From positions 789,501 to 853,500 of the forward strand of contig NZ_CP072648.1 of assembly GCF_018304825.1 (NCBI RefSeq): a stretch of 64,000 nucleotides of DNA, in the 5' to 3' direction. Every line of letters begins with the position of its first letter. Position 1 is the stretch's first letter. The DNA comes from Chloracidobacterium validum (GTDB lineage: Bacteria; Acidobacteriota; Blastocatellia; Chloracidobacteriales; Chloracidobacteriaceae). The notes beneath the pieces were generated by a model. It was not told the origin of the DNA. It ran no database searches and saw nothing but the letters and a program-made list of their open reading frames with translations. Shown here in pieces: positions 16,608 to 24,811 of the stretch. A program made the translations under genes and the position numbers.

Positions 16608-18446
16608 AGCTGCGCGCTCCTGTCCATAGATCGCGTCAATTTTGTCCTTGTATTTTTCATCCACGACACGGCGTTTGACCTTGAGCGTTGGTGTCAGCTC
16701 GCCGTTTTCAATCGTGAGTTCGTTTTCGAGCAAAGCAATGTTTTTGATTTTTTCCCACTGGGCGAGATGGGGGGTTAGGCGTTCGACTTCCTGCCGATAA
16801 AAGTCGAGCACTTTGGGATGTTCGAGTTGTTGCGCCAGACTGGCCGACGTGATGCCAGCTTCACGCGCTAGATTCTCAAGCGTGGACGGCGTCGGTACGA
16901 TGAGCGCCCCTGGAAACTTTCGTCCATTGCCGACCACGACCGCCTGCACGATGTGTGGGGAAGTCTTCAAAATGTTCTCAATTGGTTGAGGCGCGATGTA
17001 TTTGCCGCCAGACGTCTTGAAGAGGTCTTTCTTGCGGTCGGTGATCCGTAAGAAGCCATCGGCATCCAACTCGCCAATGTCGCCGGTACAAAACCATCCA
17101 TCCGCCGTTAGGACTTCGGCAGTTTTGTCGGGCTTGTTGTAATAGCCCCGCATGACGTGCCGGCCACGGGTCAGGATTTCGCCATCGGGCGCGATTTTGA
17201 TTTCCACCCCGCGAAGTGGCTTTCCAACCGTGCCGGGGCGGTTTTCAGCTTTCGTGTTGGACGTGATGACCGGGGAGGTTTCCGTCAGGCCATAACCCTC
17301 CAGGATGGACAACCCCATGGCCGAAAAGACGTGCGCGATGTCTTCAGCGAGAGCCGCTCCGCCAGACGAAAAGAACTTGATGCGGGGCGCGATCTTGTTC
17401 TTGATCTTGGACAACACGAGCGCGTGTGCAATGTCATACTGAAGGGAAAGCAAGGGCGGCACCTCACCGCGGCACTTGGCCCGTGAATACTCGCGTCCAG
17501 TCTGAAGGGCCCAGGTAAAAAGCTTTGTTTTCAGCCCACCGGCCTTGCGACCCTCGTCTTCAATTTTGGCCAGGATTTTCTCGAAGATGCGTGGCACGCT
17601 CGTCATGACTGTGGGCTGAATCTCCATGAGGTTCTGTGCCACGGTGTCCACGCTTTCCGCAAAGTACATCGAGACGCCTGAGTAAACAAAAACGTTCATG
17701 ACCGTTCGCTCATAGACGTGCGAAAGCGGCAGGTATGACAGCGCGATGTCTTCGGGGCCGAGGTCAGTCAGGCGCTCGACGTTAGCCACCAGATTGAACG
17801 TCAAGTTGTCGTGCGTGAGCATAACCCCTTTGGGGTCACCCGTCGTGCCCGAGGTGTAGATGAGCGTCGCCAAGTCGTCCGGCGTGGCCGCGCGAACCAT
17901 TTCATCGAGAAAATCACTCGGCACACCCCGGTCGCCCATTTGCGCCAGCTCCTCAAAGGTCATGACCTTGACCCGTGACGGGAGTGGCTTCGTGATCGTG
18001 ACCGGATCAAAGGTCACGATGAACTTCAGTTGGGGCATCTCGCCAATCGCGTTAGCGGCTTTATCGAACTGCTTTTGATTAGAAAGGACGAGCGTTTCCG
18101 CACCGGCATCGTTGATGATGTAGGCAATCTGCGCACCGGTGGACGTCCCATAGATCGGGACGTCCACGGCTCCACAGCTCAGGAGCGCTACATCGGTAAT
18201 CGTCCATTCAAGGCGATTTTCAGAGAGTAATCCCACCCGGTCGCCGCGCTGAATGCCAAGGGCAAGGAATCCTGACCGGGCCTTGCGTACCCGTTCAGCA
18301 AAGGCTGCATGCGAAACTTTGACCCACTGCCCAGCTTCTTTGTAAGCAAAGGCATCTTCCTTGGCATGATTGCGGATGGCAGCCGCATATGCTTCACAGA
18401 GGGTGGTCGGGAGTTTGGCGACCGATGGGGACGTACCGTATGCCAT
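16599..18446 (-). CDS. fadD: Long-chain fatty acid-CoA ligase (AMP-forming)
   Basis: A 615-residue member of the ANL superfamily that activates fatty acids with ATP and CoA before beta-oxidation. Key motifs in order: ALIYTSGTTGDPKGVMLTH (AMP-binding P-loop), SYLPLSHVYERT, LSILEGYGLTETSPVIT (adenine/acyl pocket), GWFCTGDIGELDADGFLRITDRKKDLFKTSGGKY (hinge and C-domain), and a late ENGELTPTLKVKRRVV carrying the catalytic lysine. It follows fadR after only three bases. No transmembrane or signal segment is seen. The long C-terminal region is typical of the bacterial FAA1-like class. Confidence 0.95.
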   Translation of the reverse strand: MAYGTSPSVAKLPTTLCEAYAAAIRNHAKEDAFAYKEAGQWVKVSHAAFAERVRKARSGFLALGIQRGDRVGLLSENRLEWTITDVALLSCGAVDVPIYGTSTGAQIAYIINDAGAETLVLSNQKQFDKAANAIGEMPQLKFIVTFDPVTITKPLPSRVKVMTFEELAQMGDRGVPSDFLDEMVRAATPDDLATLIYTSGTTGDPKGVMLTHDNLTFNLVANVERLTDLGPEDIALSYLPLSHVYERTVMNVFVYSGVSMYFAESVDTVAQNLMEIQPTVMTSVPRIFEKILAKIEDEGRKAGGLKTKLFTWALQTGREYSRAKCRGEVPPLLSLQYDIAHALVLSKIKNKIAPRIKFFSSGGAALAEDIAHVFSAMGLSILEGYGLTETSPVITSNTKAENRPGTVGKPLRGVEIKIAPDGEILTRGRHVMRGYYNKPDKTAEVLTADGWFCTGDIGELDADGFLRITDRKKDLFKTSGGKYIAPQPIENILKTSPHIVQAVVVGNGRKFPGALIVPTPSTLENLAREAGITSASLAQQLEHPKVLDFYRQEVERLTPHLAQWEKIKNIALLENELTIENGELTPTLKVKRRVVDEKYKDKIDAIYGQERAATT

Positions 18447-18449
18447 ACC

Positions 18450-19121
18450 TTATGCCTCGTTGAGTTGGGGCGCTGAATGCCGCGCCTGGGGTGCCAGACC
18501 GTGCAAGAGAAGGTCGAGCACTGGCTCGACGGCGCCTGCCAGCGGTTTGCCACGCCGACTCAGAATCCAGTTGGTAGCCATTTCGTCGAGCGCGCCAAAA
18601 AACACTTTGGTGGCGATTCGCGCATTGATTTCCGCCCGAAACTCACCAACACGCTGTCCGTCCTCGATGACCTGCTGAATCAGGTCAAGGTACTCACTGA
18701 GTTTTTTCGTCGAGAACTCTTCCATGAACTTCGTTGAATGCCGAATCTCGACCTCAAACACCACCGCCAAGTCACGGTCGCGGCCGAGCATTTCCAAGTG
18801 TAGCCGCGCAATTTCACGGAGCTGGGCAAGCGGACTCGTCAACGGGGCAATCGCCGCCCGAACGTGCGCAATGAAGGAATCCAGCATTTCCGTGATGATG
18901 GAAAAAAGCAGGTCATCCTTGTTTTTGAAATATAAATAGACTGTCCCATCAGCCACGCCGGCTTCCCGCGCCACATCGGAAACTTTGGAATTAAAATAGC
19001 CGTTCCGCGCAAAAACCTTTATTGCCGCGCGGAGAATAGTGTCGTGCTTGCCATTCTCACCTTTGGAAGTTGAGGTCGGCAGCTTATCGGCGGTGCGGGT
19101 AGTGGCCGCGAGTCGCGCCAT
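18450..19121 (-). CDS. fadR: TetR-family repressor of fatty acid degradation (FadR type)
   Basis: A 223-residue TetR protein from ATG 19121, which has AGAGGG 11 bases upstream. An in-frame ATG at 19175 lacks a ribosome binding site and sits next to the operator. The DNA-binding domain reads HDTILRAAIKVFARNGYFNSK, then VSDVAREAGVADGTVYLYF with KNKDDLLFSI. This recognition helix is very like those of the Bacillus and Thermus TetR-type FadR proteins, which release DNA on binding long-chain acyl-CoA. The rest is a helical ligand-binding and dimer domain. It heads the fad operon and is probably autoregulated through the palindrome at 19188-19207. Confidence 0.88.
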   Translation of the reverse strand: MARLAATTRTADKLPTSTSKGENGKHDTILRAAIKVFARNGYFNSKVSDVAREAGVADGTVYLYFKNKDDLLFSIITEMLDSFIAHVRAAIAPLTSPLAQLREIARLHLEMLGRDRDLAVVFEVEIRHSTKFMEEFSTKKLSEYLDLIQQVIEDGQRVGEFRAEINARIATKVFFGALDEMATNWILSRRGKPLAGAVEPVLDLLLHGLAPQARHSAPQLNEA

Positions 19122-19187
19122 CGTGAACGAGCCCTCTAAAAGACTAGATTGAACTGTCGGGACGCCGGTGCGCATCGAAATCGTGCG

Positions 19188-19207
19188 CTGAATGAATCAC
19201 CATTCAG
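19188..19207. promoter_or_regulatory. FadR-type operator palindrome
   Basis: CTGAATG (19188-19194) and CATTCAG (19201-19207) form a perfect seven-base inverted repeat with a six-base spacer. The inner 18 bases match 16 of 18 positions of the FadR (YsiA) box described in Bacillus subtilis, TGAATGAMTANTCATTCA as I recall it. On the minus strand it lies just downstream of a promoter, where bound repressor would block transcription start. That agrees with its position in front of a TetR gene and a beta-oxidation operon. Confidence 0.7.
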
Positions 19208-19208
19208 A

Positions 19209-19237
19209 AGCTTAGACGGAACCAGGCTTGGATGCAA
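19209..19237 (-). promoter_or_regulatory. Sigma-70-like promoter of the fad operon
   Basis: On the minus strand TTGCAT (19232-19237) is followed after 17 bases by TAAGCT (19209-19214). Each box matches four of six consensus positions, with ideal spacing. The expected start point, 6-8 bases further on, falls in the palindrome at 19188-19207. The transcript would carry a leader of about 80 bases before the fadR ATG at 19121. Confidence 0.5.
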
Positions 19238-19378
19238 CGGAAAAATCAGGCGGCAAGGCGTAGCCCGAGGCGCTACCAAGCCAACCGGTCACCGGGAAAG
19301 CTGGGTTGCGCAGGTGCGTTCGACTGGTGAAGATGACGTCGCCCTCCTTGCGCCATCCTGTCACGCTTTCGATCAAAT

Positions 19379-20467
19379 ATGGTGAATCGGACGGTTTTGC
19401 TGACGGCGGGACGCGCCTATCAGGATTTTCGCCTCTGGAGTGGCATTGGCTCGATTGGCTGGAATCTCCTGTTCTTTACCGTCTTCCTGTTGGCTGGCTT
19501 GCATGTTGTTCTCTTTCAGGGCTTGGGGATTGAGCGCCAATCATCACCGTTGATGGTGGCGCTCGGGTTTGGAGCCTTTTACGCACTTCATGCGGCCGTG
19601 AATTTCCCGCTTGAACTACTTGCTGGGTGGGCGTCTGAACGTAGTTTTGGCATGACACGCCGAACGCTCTGGCGCTGGTTAGGGGCTTACCTGATCGGCG
19701 TCATCGGTCAGGGGGTGTTGTTCGTTCTGGGTCTTACCGCACTTTGGCAACTGCGTGAATCCCTCCCGACCGGGTGGTGGTTGGCTGCTGCCGGTGGCAG
19801 CTTGGTCATCGTGCTCCTCATGGCTTGTTTACAGCCCTTCCTGCTGCCACCGGTCGTGCGGCTGAAGCCTTTAGCTGCTCCACAGGTGCTGGACCTGATT
19901 CCCGCGCCGCTCAGGACCGCGTTGCCGAAAGTAGTTGTGTTCACTGGCGATGATGATGAGGCCGTCAATGGTGGCTTGGTCGGATGGGGGCCGGCAACCC
20001 AAATCTGGCTCAGTCAAACCACCCTCGACAAACTCCAAGCCGAGCAAGTCGCGTGTTTACTCATACGCGAGCTTGGGCATCTCAAGGCTGGCCACCGCAC
20101 GCTTGGTATCGTTGTTTCTGGCCTCTGGCTGGCGGTCGGGGTGGCGGTCGCCGCCAGCTTAACGGACTACGTTGGAACCGGAAGCCCGGCGGACTTGCTC
20201 ATCCTGGCCGTTGGGATGACGTGGTGGAGCTTTGCCGGATTATTTGTGTTGCCCGCGCTTGGACGGCGCAGTGTGCTAGCGGCTGACCGCTTCTACCTGA
20301 CCCACGGTGGCAACGCGCAGACCCTGCGGGACACTTTGCTCCGGTTGGCGGAAATCAACCGCGCCCAACCCGATATTGCTGGGGGCAAGCAGCAGGTCTT
20401 TCATCCACTACCGAGCCTCGATGCGCGTTTAGCCCACATCGAGCAATACTGTTCGGGAGGTCAGTAA
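19379..20467 (+). CDS. M48 (Ste24/HtpX-like) membrane protein lacking zinc ligands
   Basis: A 362-residue membrane protein with hydrophobic segments at about 25-50, 58-80, 100-122, 133-158, 240-262 and 270-293. SFGMTRRTLWRWLGAYL and the KLQAEQVACLLIRELGHLKAGH stretch match CAAX-protease Ste24. However, the HEXXH zinc motif reads R230-E-L-G-H234, and the distal Glu of FEFQAD is Val299 (SVLAAD). Two of three zinc ligands are therefore lost; each change needs one base (CAC to CGC, GAG to GTG). This suggests a catalytically dead homologue. It is transcribed divergently from fadR. The ATG at 19379 is followed by GTG as a second option. Confidence 0.8.
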   Translation: MVNRTVLLTAGRAYQDFRLWSGIGSIGWNLLFFTVFLLAGLHVVLFQGLGIERQSSPLMVALGFGAFYALHAAVNFPLELLAGWASERSFGMTRRTLWRWLGAYLIGVIGQGVLFVLGLTALWQLRESLPTGWWLAAAGGSLVIVLLMACLQPFLLPPVVRLKPLAAPQVLDLIPAPLRTALPKVVVFTGDDDEAVNGGLVGWGPATQIWLSQTTLDKLQAEQVACLLIRELGHLKAGHRTLGIVVSGLWLAVGVAVAASLTDYVGTGSPADLLILAVGMTWWSFAGLFVLPALGRRSVLAADRFYLTHGGNAQTLRDTLLRLAEINRAQPDIAGGKQQVFHPLPSLDARLAHIEQYCSGGQ

Positions 20468-20609
20468 CAGCATGTTGCCATTGCCACGTCTCACGTTTTG
20501 GCTTTCGATGCCGTGGGGAAACCTCATTGCGCGCGCGCTGCATTGCCATGTCGGGAAGCCTCACCTGTGGTTTCTCCCGCCGTCCTGGATGTAGCCCACT
20601 GCCGACCTG

Positions 20610-21977
20610 TTATTTGATTTCGGGACGACAGACCGCTCCTTCAGGACAGACGACAAATCCGCCAACATAGAACGTCGCGTCTGCGAGTGAGGCGAAACCG
20701 GCGGCTCCATAGGGAAAAAGCTTGTCCCGGTCTTGAAAAAGGGCGACTGAAATTTCATCCGGGCTGTCGCTGGGCGTGATGAGGTGGCTGATTTTGTTGT
20801 CGCGCGCCACGATGCGAATGCGGTTCCACTGGCGCGCCTCGAACCGTAGCGGCAGCGGATCGCTCTGGACGGGTATCCCCAGGACGCCGTCTCGGTAGAG
20901 ATATGTGTCAATCCGGCTGGTGGTTGGGGTCGGCGATTCCAGGATAAACACATAGCCATTGCGCTCGTCGCGGCCACGAACGACCCACGCGGCCCGCTGC
21001 CCCTGGGCAATCCGCAAGTCAAAATTAATCTCACAGCCGCGAAAGCCGACTTCCTTGGGAAGCCCGACGGCAAAGTTCGTCCCGCCGACGCGCAGAAGTT
21101 GCTGCTCAACGGCCCAACCGGGTGGGGCGTCCCATTTGTAGAGATTGGTGAAGTTGTCGGCAAACTCGATGATGGCTTCCAAGCGTGCCCGCAGCAGTGT
21201 TGGTTGCTCTGTCGTAAGCGTCAGGTCGGTTTCAAACGTTCGGTAGCGCTCCGCCTCAATCCGCAGCCGGTGCGTTTCATCCGGCGAGAGTTGCTCGATG
21301 ACCAGCGAGCCGTCGGCCGAGACGTCGCCGCAGTAGACATCATCGGCGTAAACACGGGCGGTTGGTAGGGAATCAATGCGCAAGATGGCCTTGGGCGGTT
21401 CGGCAACTTCAACCTTTGCCGTGGCCGCTTCAAGTTTCAGCGTCGCGTTATAGACTGCGCGCGCGCCCTGTCGAATCTGGATTTTACGTGTTCCTGGCGG
21501 GCTAATCCGCGCTTCCAACCGCTGGCCGTCCAAACGCCACCGGGCTTCATCGAGCAACTGCCCATCCACGAAAACAGCCGGTTTGGGGGTTGGGCGCAGG
21601 CGCAAGTTGGGAATCGAAAGCGTGGCAAAGTTTGGCTTGAGTTCAGCAATGATGGCTTCCGACCGTCCGGCCGTGATTGTGATGTCGCAGGTAAAGTTCT
21701 CGTAATCAGCCGCGCGCACTTCGAGCCGGTAGCGCCCTGGGTTGAGCTTTTTTGTGAACTTCCCGTTGATGAGTTGGCCGCTGGGTTGGCTGTTGACCAA
21801 CACCTCACCGGTCGGCGTATTGCTCGCCACGACCAGCGTACCGGCCGACGGCGGGCGATACGTGGCGGTCTTGATTTTTTTCTCGATGATGACACTGGCT
21901 TCTTTCTGCGCCAGGATACTGGCGCTTGGCGCGCCAATAAACAAGACAATGAGAAACAGTGCGGCGGTTATCCTCAT
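20610..21977 (-). CDS. PEGA-domain exported protein with C-terminal sugar-hydrolase-like fold
   Basis: A 455-residue protein starting at ATG 21977, overlapping the kinase gene stop by four bases (ATGA). It starts MRITAALFLIVLFIGAPSASILA, a signal peptide. Next come PEGA-type beta repeats: PTGEVLVNSQPSGQLINGKF with KLNPGRYRLEVRAADYENFT, and a second at LRIDSLPTARVYADDVYCG with HRLRIEAERYRTFETD. The C-terminal 180 residues (NFTNLYKWDAPPGWAV, WVVRGRDERNGYVF, ARQWNRIRIVARDNKI, GFASLADATFYVGGFVV) resemble the LamG/DUF1080 concanavalin-like fold. It probably acts in the periplasm or on the cell surface; the ligand is unknown. Confidence 0.85.
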   Translation of the reverse strand: MRITAALFLIVLFIGAPSASILAQKEASVIIEKKIKTATYRPPSAGTLVVASNTPTGEVLVNSQPSGQLINGKFTKKLNPGRYRLEVRAADYENFTCDITITAGRSEAIIAELKPNFATLSIPNLRLRPTPKPAVFVDGQLLDEARWRLDGQRLEARISPPGTRKIQIRQGARAVYNATLKLEAATAKVEVAEPPKAILRIDSLPTARVYADDVYCGDVSADGSLVIEQLSPDETHRLRIEAERYRTFETDLTLTTEQPTLLRARLEAIIEFADNFTNLYKWDAPPGWAVEQQLLRVGGTNFAVGLPKEVGFRGCEINFDLRIAQGQRAAWVVRGRDERNGYVFILESPTPTTSRIDTYLYRDGVLGIPVQSDPLPLRFEARQWNRIRIVARDNKISHLITPSDSPDEISVALFQDRDKLFPYGAAGFASLADATFYVGGFVVCPEGAVCRPEIK

Positions 21978-24127
21978 GGCTGGGGCGGGTCGGCTGCAAC
22001 ACGGAAGCCCAGAAAAGCTTGTTTCTTGTCGGGGAGCGTCCATTTGCGACTGGTGGTACGGGCGTCCAACAAAAGTGACGCGAAATGGCCGCCACGGTAA
22101 ACCTTACAGGTCAGGTCACGTTCGGTCGCGCGATAGCCGCTACCCGGATAAACCGTGAAATCAGACGCCGTCCATTCACAGACGTTGCCTCCCATGCCAA
22201 AAACCCCGAAAGCACTTCGGTCGCGGGTGTTGTTTGGTTCAACATTGACCGGCAGCACAAGCATTTGGGGGGTGTTGATCGCCTGGCGCGTGTTGGCCGT
22301 CCCATCGCGCCAGAAGTCGCCCCATGGGAAGAGCCGCTTGTCCGTTCCACGCGCAGCATATTCCCACTCGTCCTCGGTCGGGAGTCGAAACACAACGCCA
22401 TCGGGATTGGATTTGGTCAGCCAGGCGCAGTAGGCTTGCGCATCGCGCCACGAAACCTCGGTCACTGGGAAGTCATCCTGCCCGGCCGGGTAAGTGCCTT
22501 GTTTCCAGCTTGGCGGCAGAGGGTGTCCGGTTGCTTCAGCAAATCGCTTGTATTCGGCGTTCGTGGTTTCGTATTTGGCAATGTAAAAAGCTTTCACCGT
22601 GACAGCGTGAGCCGGTGTTTCATCAATCGGCACGCGCTTGTCACTGGTGAGGTCGTCGGGGCCGGGGTCACGCCCCATGGTAAACGTTCCGGCGGGAACC
22701 AGGACGAAACTCTCCAGGGATTTTGGCGCTGCCGTTTGAGTGGGTGTCGGTGCCACACCCACTGGCACTGGCGTGGGCGTAAGCCAGCGGTTGAGCGCCA
22801 GTGCGCCAAACACAAGGCTTGGCACAACAACGGCAATTGCTGCGTAGAGCCACCAGTTCCGGGACTTGGTGGCTGGTTCGTCAAGCGGTAACCCGCTGCC
22901 ATAGGGGCGCGTGTCACTGCTGGAGGCTGGTCGTTTCAGGGTAGCCGCGAAGGTATCTGGGTCGCTATCGGGCAAGGGTGCCAGGATGCGTCCTGGCGCG
23001 GATGTTTTGGGCGCAAGCTTTGCCGCCGCAAGCAATGCCTGTGAAAATTCCTGCGCGGTGCGGAAGCGGTCGCTGGGGGACTTCTCCAGAGCGCGATGAA
23101 TCACCGCCGCGATTTCTTCCGAAATGTTGGGGTTGAATTGCCGAAGCGGCGGCGGTGGCTCGTTCACATGCTTGAGGGCAACCGTAAGTGGGCTGTCACC
23201 GTCAAAGGGTGGCTGTCCTGCGCACATTTCATACAGCACAACCCCCAGGGAATAGAGGTCAGCGCGTCCGTCAATGGCGCCGCCACGGCACTGTTCGGGC
23301 GACATGTAGCGTGGCGTTCCCATCATGGTGCCTTCCGTGGTCATGTTGACCACGGTCGAGGTTTGAATCTTGGCAATCCCAAAATCCAGCACCTTGACGA
23401 CTTCTTCACCCCCGGCTTCGGGACTCGTGAGAAAGATATTGTCCGGCTTGAGGTCGCGGTGCGTAATGTTTTGCCGGTGCATAAACTCAAGCACGGCAAA
23501 AACCTGTTCGGCGTAACGCACAATCGTTTCAAGTGGCAACCAGCCAACGCGGGCTAGTCGTTCCCGCAGGGTTTCACCCTTGAGAAGTTCCATAATCAGG
23601 TAGCAATCACCTTGCTCGACGCCGGAATCAAGGACGCGCACCGCGTTCGGATGCTGAACTCGCGCCATGGCCTTGGCCTCACGCTTGAAGCGCTCGACGG
23701 CTTCAGCGTTGCTCGATAGGCTGCTTGCCATGATCTTGATGGCAACCGACGTCTCGAGTTCACAGTGCCGAGCTTCATAGACGCGCCCCATGCCCCCTAC
23801 GCCAAGCAGTCGCACGATTTCATACTTGTTCTGAAACCGTTGTCCGATGGCGAGACCCTCGACGGGACGTTGTTTGGGGGGGGAAGTCTCAATGGCGACG
23901 GGCTGGGTGGCCGGGGCTCCGACCCGGATGGTCTCTCCGCCGGGGGCTGGTTTCAGACGCGCGCCGGTGCCAAGGTTCATCGTCTGCTCAACGGTCAAGT
24001 CCTGATCGGTACCGGCCGGAAGCGGGTTTTCCGTTAGTCCGTCCGTCAAAGCAGGCGCTGCCGCTGATGATGCCAGATGGGTGGTTTGGTCCGGCGCGCT
24101 TGGTCTGCCGTCAGATGGGTTAGCCAT
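21974..24127 (-). CDS. Membrane Ser/Thr protein kinase fused to an FGE-sulfatase-like domain
   Basis: A 717-residue protein. After a 100-residue low-complexity tail comes a Hanks-type kinase: LLGVGGMGRVYEA, Lys131 in VAIKIM, ITHRDLKPDN, DFGIAK and GTPRYMSPEQ, all catalytic residues intact. One transmembrane helix (WWLYAAIAVVVPSLVFGALAL) near residue 435 is followed by an extracytoplasmic FGE-sulfatase/SUMF1 fold: SFVLVPAGTFTMGRDPG, FYIAKYETTNAEYKRF, FPVTEVSWRDAQAYC, RLPTEDEWEYAARGT and GNVCEWTAS. The cysteines that true formylglycine-generating enzymes carry in their final GGS-C motif are absent (RGGHFASLLL). The domain is therefore probably a sensor or a different enzyme. Confidence 0.93.
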   Translation of the reverse strand: MANPSDGRPSAPDQTTHLASSAAAPALTDGLTENPLPAGTDQDLTVEQTMNLGTGARLKPAPGGETIRVGAPATQPVAIETSPPKQRPVEGLAIGQRFQNKYEIVRLLGVGGMGRVYEARHCELETSVAIKIMASSLSSNAEAVERFKREAKAMARVQHPNAVRVLDSGVEQGDCYLIMELLKGETLRERLARVGWLPLETIVRYAEQVFAVLEFMHRQNITHRDLKPDNIFLTSPEAGGEEVVKVLDFGIAKIQTSTVVNMTTEGTMMGTPRYMSPEQCRGGAIDGRADLYSLGVVLYEMCAGQPPFDGDSPLTVALKHVNEPPPPLRQFNPNISEEIAAVIHRALEKSPSDRFRTAQEFSQALLAAAKLAPKTSAPGRILAPLPDSDPDTFAATLKRPASSSDTRPYGSGLPLDEPATKSRNWWLYAAIAVVVPSLVFGALALNRWLTPTPVPVGVAPTPTQTAAPKSLESFVLVPAGTFTMGRDPGPDDLTSDKRVPIDETPAHAVTVKAFYIAKYETTNAEYKRFAEATGHPLPPSWKQGTYPAGQDDFPVTEVSWRDAQAYCAWLTKSNPDGVVFRLPTEDEWEYAARGTDKRLFPWGDFWRDGTANTRQAINTPQMLVLPVNVEPNNTRDRSAFGVFGMGGNVCEWTASDFTVYPGSGYRATERDLTCKVYRGGHFASLLLDARTTSRKWTLPDKKQAFLGFRVAADPPQP

Positions 24128-24154
24128 GACGTTTGGTAAACGTTGTCACTTGGG

Positions 24155-24808
24155 TTATTTGGCTTTGAACTTGACTTTGCCGTCAACAATGTCCACGGTG
24201 AAGTTGACCTGGGTCGTATTCCGCTCGGAACACAGCTTCTGTGTGTTCTGAACGATAATTTGGCGGAACTGCTCATAGCTTGTGTTGGTGGCTTCCCCAA
24301 CCGTTCGTTTCGCCTGTTGTAGGCTCTCATAGAGTTTTCGGATACTTGATTCCTGCTGCTCCTGGGACGTGTTACGGCCAATCTGCACGGTCGTGGGTTC
24401 AAATCGTGGCGGCAATGGGTTGCGTTGGAAGTCGCCAAACACAGCGTCCACATCCAGCTCATCAATTGCCTCACCAAATTCCTCGCGCCGCTTTTCTTCA
24501 CTTTCGCGGAAGTTGGCAAGGTATTGGGCGCGCAAGTCGCGTCCTTCTTCACGGTCTTTGAGTGTGCGGTCCCACAGCCGCCGGAACGCCACGAAGCGGG
24601 CGACGATCTGATTGAAACGGAATCGCTGCTGAAACCGCAGTGAGCGATTTTCCTCGATCTTTTTGATGAGCGCTTCGACCCGCCACTTCGTGTCGTAGGG
24701 GGGGCGGTCGCGTCCACCGTTGAAGTACATGTCAAACTCGATTTTGAGCCGACGAATTTCCTCATCGAGTAGGCTGATCTGCTCGTCGAGTGACTTAGGT
24801 TCGCTCAT
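24155..24808 (-). CDS. Soluble helical protein, MXAN_5187 C-terminal-domain-like
   Basis: A 217-residue soluble protein. The N-terminal half is coiled coil (DEQISLLDEEIRRLKIEFDMY). It is followed by FNGGRDRPPYDTKWRVEALI and RSLRFQQRFRFNQIVARF, which I associate with the MXAN_5187 C-terminal domain of myxobacteria and acidobacteria; that family has no known activity. The end (FRQIIVQNTQKL and VNFTVDIVDGKVKFKAK) is also as in that family. The gene lies three bases after the M1 aminopeptidase and 27 bases before the kinase, in one operon. It could bind the kinase or be its substrate; that is a guess from position. Confidence 0.75.
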   Translation of the reverse strand: MSEPKSLDEQISLLDEEIRRLKIEFDMYFNGGRDRPPYDTKWRVEALIKKIEENRSLRFQQRFRFNQIVARFVAFRRLWDRTLKDREEGRDLRAQYLANFRESEEKRREEFGEAIDELDVDAVFGDFQRNPLPPRFEPTTVQIGRNTSQEQQESSIRKLYESLQQAKRTVGEATNTSYEQFRQIIVQNTQKLCSERNTTQVNFTVDIVDGKVKFKAK

Positions 24809-24811
24809 ACC

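Noticed and set aside
24046-24765. 239-codon minus-strand frame crossing the kinase and MXAN_5187-like genes
   Set aside because: It is in another frame of the same strand, overlaps two supported genes with good motifs, and is a Ser/Arg-rich shadow.
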